DNA of 64,000 bases. Origin: Monocercomonoides exilis. Its lineage: Eukaryota > Preaxostyla > Oxymonadida > Polymastigidae. Of the stretch, positions 57,646 through 64,000 are shown one piece after another; the stretch's first letter is position 1; each line of letters starts with the position of its first letter. The notes beneath the pieces were generated by a model. That model searched no databases and was not told the origin of the DNA. It saw only the letters and a list, made by a program, of their open reading frames with translations. The translations under genes were made by a program, and so were the position numbers. The DNA lies in NCBI GenBank assembly GCA_001643675.2, contig LSRY02000018.1, positions 1,488,001-1,552,000 of the forward strand, written 5' to 3'.

Positions 57646-59814
57646 ATGTCTGATCTTCATATTCTTTTCAATCCAAAGACTGTTGCTTTGATTGGAGCCA
57701 GTGAATCAGTTGGTGTTGGGCGCACAATGATGTCAAACCTTATGAAATGCTCATTTGGTGGAACCATTTATCCCATCAACCCAAAACGTGATACCATCCT
57801 TGGAGTGAAGTGCCACAAATCAGTGAAGGAATTGGAAAAGGGTTCAGTTGACTTGGCAATTATTGCAGTCAATGCCCGTTTTGTTCCTGGTTCAGTGAGA
57901 GATTGCGCTGAAATTGGGGTGAAGACTTGCATCATTGTTTCTGCAGGTTTCGCTGAAATGGGAGAGCCAGGTCGCGCATTGGAACGTGAAATCATGTCCA
58001 TTGCAAAACCAGTTGGAATGCGCATTGTTGGTCCAAACTGTCTTGGATTGATGTCCAGCTCAAGCGGATTGAATGCAACCTTTGCTGCTGACATGGTGAA
58101 TGACGGATCAGTTGCATTCTTTTCACAATCTGGTGCTCTTTGCACATCTGTTTTGGACTACAGCAAACAAGTTGGATTTGGATTCAGCGCATTCGTGAGC
58201 GTTGGTTCAATGCTTGATGTTGACTGGCCAACTTTGATTGATTACTTTGGAAATGATGAGAAGACATCAGCAATCTGCATTTACATGGAAACTGTCGGAA
58301 AAGCCAAGCCATTCTTGGAAGCCTGCCAAAGAGTTAGCAAGAAGAAGCCAATCGTTGTTATTAAAGCCGGCCGTTCTGCAGCAGGAAAGAAAGCTGCTTC
58401 ATCTCACACCGGTGCACTTGCAGGTGCTGATGAGGTTGCAGATGCAGCATTCGAAAGAGCTGGCGTCCTTCGTGTTGTTGAAATCGCTGATCTGTTCGCT
58501 CTTATGGAGATGCTCAACAGCCAGCCAATGCCAAAGGGCAAACGTCTCACAGTTGTGACAAATGCTGGTGGCCCAGGTGTACTGACTACTGATTCGTTGT
58601 ATGTTGGAGGAGGTGAGCTTGCTCCAGTCAGCGACGAAATGATGGCCAAGTTCAATGAATTCTTGCCAGCTGCATGGTCTCATGGAAACCCCATCGATAT
58701 TCTTGGAGATGCTCTTCCAGATCGTTATGAGAAGACTGTCCGGCTTTCAGTTGAAGATCCAAATGTTGATGCCATCCTTGTTATCTTGACTCCACAAGAT
58801 ATGACCGATCCAACAGCCACAGCTGAAGCCCTGAAACAACATGCCAAGTGCGGTAAGCTGTTCATGTGCTCATGGATGGGAGGCAAAGAGGTAGCAAAAG
58901 GAACACAAATCCTGAGAGAGGCTAAGATTCCAGTCTTCAACTACCCCGACCAGGCTGTCCGTGTATTCAACTATCTCCACAGCTATGGAAAACAGATCAC
59001 AAAATTGGAAGAACCAACACTTGCCACTCCAGAGCTTGGCTTTGATCTCGCAAAAGCAAGAGAAGAGGTCAGACAGATCTACTCAAATGCTCTTGAGAAA
59101 GGAAGAACCATCCTTTCAGAATACGAATCAAAGAAGATTCTTGCTGCCTATCACATTCCAGGAGGACAAACCGAATTGGCTCTGTCTCCCGATGAAGCAG
59201 TCGAAGCAGCAAAGAAGATTGGCTTCCCAGTTGTGATGAAAGTCCACTCTGAAACAATCACCCATAAATCAGATGTTGGTGGCGTGAAGTTGAACATCAA
59301 GAACGAGGAAGAAGTGCGCGCTGCATTCAATGAAATCAAATCCAACGTCGCACGCAACGCAAAGGAGAGCGATTTCCTCGGATGTGTTGTGTTGCCCATG
59401 ATCACATTGAAGGATTCATACGAAGTTATCCTCGGTGCCAATGTTGACCCACAATTCGGTCCAGTCATCTTGTTCGGATTGGGAGGTGTTCTTGTCGAAG
59501 TGTTCAAGGACAAAGCATTGGGACTTGCTCCATTGAACAAGACCTTCGCCCGCTCAATGTTGGAGAAAACAAAAATCTTCCAGGCATTGAAAGGTGTCAG
59601 AGGAAAGAAGCCAGTTAACATCGATGAGCTTGTTGACATCATCATCCACTTCTCACAATTGCTTGCTGACCACCCATGGATCTCAGAGTTCGATATCAAC
59701 CCAATGCTGTGCTCACCTGATGGAATTCTTGCTCTTGATGCTCGTATTCTTATCTACAAGAAGGCTGAACACAAAGAAGAGGAACTCCCTCACACTTGCA
59801 TCCCAGTTCAGTAA
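57646..59814 (+). CDS. ADP-forming acetyl-CoA synthetase (fused alpha and beta)
   Basis: Converts acetyl-CoA, ADP and phosphate into acetate, CoA and ATP; a main ATP source in anaerobes such as Giardia and Entamoeba. 722 residues, no intron. Domain order: CoA-binding Rossmann domain (FNPKTVALIGASESVGVGRT), ligase domains with the phospho-His loop in SSHTGALAGADEVADAAFER (about residue 255), then an ATP-grasp domain from about 490 (IPGGQTELALSPDEAV, FPVVMKVHSETITHKSDVGG, GPVILFGLGGVLVEVFKDKA, DINPMLCSPDGILALDARIL). Length fits the fused eukaryotic form. Start ATG 57646 gives the standard MSDLHILFNPKTVALIG. Codon use is the most G+C-rich and even of the window, as expected for strong expression. 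Cytosolic. Confidence 0.95.
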   Translation: MSDLHILFNPKTVALIGASESVGVGRTMMSNLMKCSFGGTIYPINPKRDTILGVKCHKSVKELEKGSVDLAIIAVNARFVPGSVRDCAEIGVKTCIIVSAGFAEMGEPGRALEREIMSIAKPVGMRIVGPNCLGLMSSSSGLNATFAADMVNDGSVAFFSQSGALCTSVLDYSKQVGFGFSAFVSVGSMLDVDWPTLIDYFGNDEKTSAICIYMETVGKAKPFLEACQRVSKKKPIVVIKAGRSAAGKKAASSHTGALAGADEVADAAFERAGVLRVVEIADLFALMEMLNSQPMPKGKRLTVVTNAGGPGVLTTDSLYVGGGELAPVSDEMMAKFNEFLPAAWSHGNPIDILGDALPDRYEKTVRLSVEDPNVDAILVILTPQDMTDPTATAEALKQHAKCGKLFMCSWMGGKEVAKGTQILREAKIPVFNYPDQAVRVFNYLHSYGKQITKLEEPTLATPELGFDLAKAREEVRQIYSNALEKGRTILSEYESKKILAAYHIPGGQTELALSPDEAVEAAKKIGFPVVMKVHSETITHKSDVGGVKLNIKNEEEVRAAFNEIKSNVARNAKESDFLGCVVLPMITLKDSYEVILGANVDPQFGPVILFGLGGVLVEVFKDKALGLAPLNKTFARSMLEKTKIFQALKGVRGKKPVNIDELVDIIIHFSQLLADHPWISEFDINPMLCSPDGILALDARILIYKKAEHKEEELPHTCIPVQ

Positions 59815-60442
59815 AGCTTTTATTAATATATGTTTGTTTCTGTTGCCTACAAATTCTGTTTTTCGTAAAGATAACGTTTTGAAGTTTTGGATAGGAATTT
59901 TCATATGTTTTTACATTCTTTTCATGACTTTGAATAGTTACTCGTTTGTATTTATATGTTTTCCGTTCATTCAAAGAGTATTTTCTTTGTTGTATCTTTT
60001 GAAATGAATTGATTGATTCTTTTTGAAAGACATTTTCATGAAAATATTCTTTTTAATAAAACACTCCTTTATAATTGCAAAAAAAATTTTTTTATTAGAA
60101 TATTCCTGCTGAAAAAATCAAAAATAAAATGAAGTCGTTTTGCAGCGCTTCTAAATTGAATAAAAGATATTTTCATGAACTTTTGATTTGCAAAAAAATA
60201 ATTAATAAAGTTATAATAAAATCAAATACTATCAATTTAAAAGAGAAAATAATAAATACAGTTGTCAAATCCCAAGAGATAAACAAAAATTGAATATTCA
60301 TAATATGTCTTGAAATTTGTTATTCATTTTTTCGAATACAAAGTTTAACCTTTGTTTTTAACATTTTTTAATTTTTTATATCAAAAATTTAATTTGGCAC
60401 AATAAAACCCATTAATAGATTTTAAAGACAAAAGACCGTTTC
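59815..60442. other. A+T-rich spacer
   Basis: 3' region of the acetyl-CoA synthetase gene; nothing else seen. Confidence 0.5.
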
Positions 60443-60791
60443 ATGAGTAAGAGGCCAAGTAAGCTTCAAAACTATTCAGCAAATCAATTTGAGCAATCAT
60501 ACTCCCCTCACAGACTTCAAAATTGGAGACAGCCATTCGAAAAGGAGGGAATTGTCTGATTATTAATTTATTGTTTCCTTTTGCAATTTTCTTTTTCAGG
60601 AACCAGGAAAAACATTTGAACGTGTGAAACCTGCAAAGCCAGATGGAACACCAGATTTTATCTGCGATGATAGAGGACATTTATTTGCAGATAAAAAGCC
60701 AAAAACTCGCTCAATGGAAAGAACTGCATTTGTTAAAGCTCCTGAAACAGGAACTGTTGGATTTAATTTCACAGCAGTTGGTTATACATAA
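60443..60791 (+). CDS. CFAP126: Flattop homologue (CFAP126)
   Basis: Exons 60443-60553 and 60600-60791 with a 46-base intron; 100 residues. The first exon carries the Flattop signature: KLQNYSANQFEQSYSPHRLQ followed by NW. Exon 2 has the second conserved block, CDDRGHLFADKKPKTRS. Flattop is a basal-body and axonemal microtubule inner protein that helps position cilia in animals. The oxymonad-type cell would use it in its flagella. The protein is shorter than animal forms, which have a long disordered tail. Assignment rests on motif match remembered from the family. Confidence 0.8.
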
Positions 60792-61650
60792 ATTTAATAT
60801 TTTCTTATGGATGCATCTGCGTTCTAGCTTTTTCGTTTGACATCACGTTTTCAACACTTCAATTTCATGTTTCTCTCTCTGAACCTTCAAACTTTTTATT
60901 CTTTTCAATTTCATTGTTCACATTACATGTTTCGTGTGAGTATGTTATGTATATGCACCAATAATTTCTCATCACATTCATTTTAAATATAAAAGGAAAT
61001 AATTGAATCTTTTCACATAATAATTGTTTCTTTTGTTATTGGAATATTTGTTTCGACATAATTCTTTCAAGAAAATAGGCGCTTCAATATGAAAGTTATT
61101 TGTTCGTGTTTTGATGACAATTCAAATGTTTTGGTTTGTGCGATGCCCAACAATGAAAAAAACACTAATTGAATTAAATTGAACATCATTTTCAAGTTTG
61201 GATTTAAAAAAAAATACAGAAAATCATATTCGTGAAAACTATCCTTCAAATGGTGAAGAGCAAGTTTTATTTTGTTTGATTGAAAATGAAATTTTTTTTG
61301 ATTATTTTTTTGTGAATAAATTGTTCATAAAAATTTTGTGAAAGCACTTCATTGCAATCATTCATACTCATCAAAGTTGCTATGAACTTTATAACAAAAA
61401 AGCAAACAAGTTGGAAAAAAATTTGATTTTTGTTTATGATTTGTTGTTCATTTTCATAAAATCAGAATTTTTTGTTTTCTCTGTTTCGAAATAAATTTAA
61501 AACATGACTTGAATTAAACGAAATGAAAATTGAAATAACTCAATTAAAACATTTTGTCAAACAAAACTCAAACGAATCAATTTCATAAAGAGAATTTTTA
61601 GCAAATCAATGAGAACAGTTAATAGTGGAGTTTTTAACTTCATTTTGTTT
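60792..61650. other. A+T-rich spacer
   Basis: Nothing recognised between the convergent 3' ends of the Flattop and coiled-coil genes. Confidence 0.5.
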
Positions 61651-64000
61651 TCATGTTGAAATGTGTTGGAGATCTCTAGTCAGATGATGCAATAGAACAT
61701 GAAGGACAAACGATGGTGAAGGAGAAAAGAAAGATTGAATATGAAGTGTTGCTCTCTCAAACGCAGCGCGAAGTGATCGGATGATGTTCTGTCATTCAAA
61801 ACAAGGGGGAAAAGCATTATTAAATTTTGGTTAAAAAAAAAAGAAAGAAAAATTTTTATTGAAGTTCCTAAGTAAATATGATGAAGAGGCAAACCTGATT
61901 TAATGGCAGATACATGTTCTTTTCAGCTGCAGGAGATTCCGCAGAAGAAGAGCTGCCGGCAAAGCTATTCTGCGCAGCAGGCACTCTGTGGAATGACAGG
62001 CACGAGCACACTTCGTATTTCCACTTGATTGTCGCAGAGTCAGTCGAAGCAGCCGATGCAGAACGTGCAAAAGAAGAAGGGAAACTCCCAATCATCTGAA
62101 ACACCTTCGAGCAAAACTGGCAGTTGTGAAGGCATTTCGTCTCCGAGCGGCTGAATGAGTCGTCTCCAGACTGAATTTCGTGTGGCGTCAGAGTTGTACA
62201 GAATGTTGCTCTGTTTAATGCTGCCATCGCTGCTGCTGGCTCTTCAGACGCAAGAATCGTGTTTCTGCGCTCTCTCCACGCTTCCTCTTGCTCTTGCCAC
62301 ACTTTTTCTCTGGCTTCTTCTTCTTCTTTCTCCCTCTCCTTCTCTTTCTCTTTTTCATTTTCATTTTCATTCTCTTTAACCTTTTTCTCTTTCTCATCTT
62401 TGCAATTGCCATCTTCATTCTTCTCCTCTTCTGCTTCCATTTTGTGTTCGTTCTTTTCATTTCGCATGTCACTCAGTCTGCTGGCGCCTTCTTCGAATGC
62501 AAATGGAATAGTGTCTCCTCGTCTTCTGTCCAGCGCCATCGAAACGTGCAAAGACAGAAAGAGAGGAGAAGAAAAGCGCTCTGCTGATTTTGATGACATT
62601 TGAGAATGCAAAACAGAATGAACCACTTCGCAGACTACAAACGACGATGTCACTTTGAGTGGAAGGCACTGGAAAAAGAGGCTGTGCGAATGAAGGCGCT
62701 CAGAGGAAGCAAGCGAAGAGGGAAGAAGAGTCGAGCTTTCTCCGAATGAAAATGTTGATTTGGGTACATGCACTTCAGTTGGAGCAGTCATTTGCTGTGT
62801 GCCATCTGCAGAAGTCGAAGAAGCAGAAGCAGAAGCAGAAGCAGAGAGAGTTGCTGTTGGCGTTGATTGTTTTGACTGAACACTCAAAACTTCTCCTGCT
62901 TTGCATTCGCTCTTCAGCCGCTTCAGCTCTCTCTTCTGCCTAACAGCTGCCTCAATCTCCTTTCTCGTCTCCTCGTCGCTCTTCACAGCAGCCATCGAAC
63001 TCGACGTCTTCTGCAGCTGCAGTACAATCTTCTGCTGCATTTCCTTCTTTTTGTTCTTTTCTGTCAATTCTTCCTCTGCTTTCCTGAGGGCTGCTTCGAT
63101 CACTTCTTCGTCTTTCTTCAGCAGCTGCTGTGTCAACAAGGCAGACTCTGCCGCCAGCCGAGCAAGTGGAACATCTTCATTCACTCCAGCAACGCCCAAC
63201 AACTTCGTGCGAGGCAGCGATTCAGACGAAGGCGCTTTCTCGTTCTCTTTCTCGTCTGTGTCTGATTGCATGCATTCTTCATTCTCAGCAGAAGAAGCAT
63301 CTGGAAGTGTCTGCAGAAGATTACGTGTTGTCTTTGGTGTCGATAAAATTGGCAGCACTTTTCCTTCTAATGCTGTTGGTGTTGATGCCCTTGACTGCGA
63401 CAGTGCGTTTTCCGCATTCTCTGAAGATTCATCTTTTGGCTCTTCCTCAACATCCATTCGATCTTCATGTTTGTCATCTTTCTCTTCCTCTCCGTTCGTC
63501 TGAGAATTTCCATTTTTTTTTGCATTGCTTTCCTCCTTTTCATCTGAAACAGATGCATTCAACTCATCTGATTGCATTCCGTTGTTTTCTTCTGCAACTT
63601 CCTTTCCATCTTCTCCTACTTTCTCCTTCTCATTCTCATTCTGATTTTTCTTCTCACCCTCCGTCTCCTTCTCCTTCCTCGCATGATCCAATGCAATCAG
63701 GAAGAAGTTCAGTCTGTCGAGTATCTTCTTCTCCTCGGCGCTGCTGTTCTGCCTCAATGGAATAAGCGGTGTAGCCAAGTTCTTCCGCTGGATGATGCTG
63801 CGGCGGAAGTGCAAGTCCATCCACAGCTCGCTCTTCACTGCAATGCTCCCGCCGGCTGCTTTGTCTGCTCCTCTATTTGTGCTTCTGCTGTCTCTCTGCT
63901 CAGCAAGCTCCTTCAGTCGCGCCAAGTTCGCTGCCACTTTCTCTCGGCTTCTTTTCAACTGCTCTTGAACCATCCGCGTCTCAGCAGCATGCAACGCCGT
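61651..64000 (-). CDS. Charged coiled-coil protein, N-terminus beyond right edge
   Basis: The frame is open to the edge. The last intron is 61789-61894, and the final exon 61788-61651 ends in TGA. More than 750 residues are visible. It starts with a helical region (LKRSREKVAANLARLKELAE, WMDLHFRRSIIQRKN), then acidic Glu/Lys/Asn-rich coiled coils. A middle part has a more folded look (LPLKVTSSFVVCEVVHSVLH, DTIPFAFEEGASRL) and is followed by another Glu/Lys run. Near the end is a Cys cluster (TKCLHNCQFCSKVFQMIG ... YEVCSCLSF), perhaps a metal site. The new C-terminal exon reads IIRSLRAAFERATLHIQSFF. No family recognised; it may be a nuclear or cytoskeletal protein. Confidence 0.65.

Noticed and set aside
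62215-63765. Plus- and minus-strand Ser/Phe/Arg-rich frames over the right-edge gene
   Set aside because: Shadows of low-complexity Glu/Lys coiled-coil coding sequence.

Overview
This is nuclear DNA of a protist, about two-thirds A+T, with standard stop codons and many short introns (38-233 bases). The gene set points to an anaerobic, flagellated metamonad, most likely an oxymonad such as Monocercomonoides. Evidence for this includes an ADP-forming acetyl-CoA synthetase, a bacterial-type deoxyribose-phosphate aldolase, small ciliary proteins (Flattop-like, RIIAD1-like), a Tmc-like membrane receptor, beta-helix surface proteins with kinase-like tails, and DIRS-like and pogo-like transposons. 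The organism name is inference; no database was searched. I built exon models by hand from GT-AG junctions and checked that exon lengths add up to whole codons where both ends are inside the window.

Layout. 1-3.4 kb: an NDR/LATS-type kinase running off the left edge and an alpha/beta hydrolase, both on the minus strand. 3.9-4.7 kb: an array of alternating inverted repeats. 5.4-7.4 kb: a decayed pogo-like transposon. 7.9-10.6 kb: a six-exon multi-pass membrane protein. 11.5-13.3 kb: a puzzling purine-rich, G+C-richer patch that looks exonic but could not be assembled. 14.2-18.5 kb: a Kelch/Cys-rich membrane protein. 19.1-24.3 kb: deoC, a TBL1-like WD40 corepressor subunit and a mannose-6-phosphate-receptor-homology (MRH) receptor. 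24.8-28.7 kb: two divergently transcribed paralogues of an unknown helical family. 28.8-30.8 kb: a second, better-preserved pogo-like transposon. 31.5-33.7 kb: a membrane-anchored papain-like protease.

35.9-36.5 kb: a kinase-tail fragment. 38.5-41.9 kb: a beta-helix surface protein ending in a kinase-like tail, with an apparent frameshift. 42.4-46.7 kb: a complete-looking but damaged DIRS-like tyrosine-recombinase retrotransposon with inverted terminal repeats. 47.05-48.0 kb: an almost perfect foldback element. 49.1-54.8 kb: a 1,862-residue Tmc-like protein ending in a hemerythrin-like domain. 56.3-60.8 kb: ribosomal protein eL33, an RIIAD1-like protein, ADP-forming acetyl-CoA synthetase and a Flattop homologue. 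61.65-64 kb: a coiled-coil protein running off the right edge.

The housekeeping genes do not form one pathway. The metabolic pair (DeoC producing acetaldehyde and glyceraldehyde-3-phosphate, and the acetyl-CoA synthetase making ATP) fits fermentative life without classical mitochondria. About a fifth of the window is mobile or repetitive DNA and about a quarter is A+T-rich spacer in which I see nothing. No tRNA, rRNA or CRISPR sequence was recognised.
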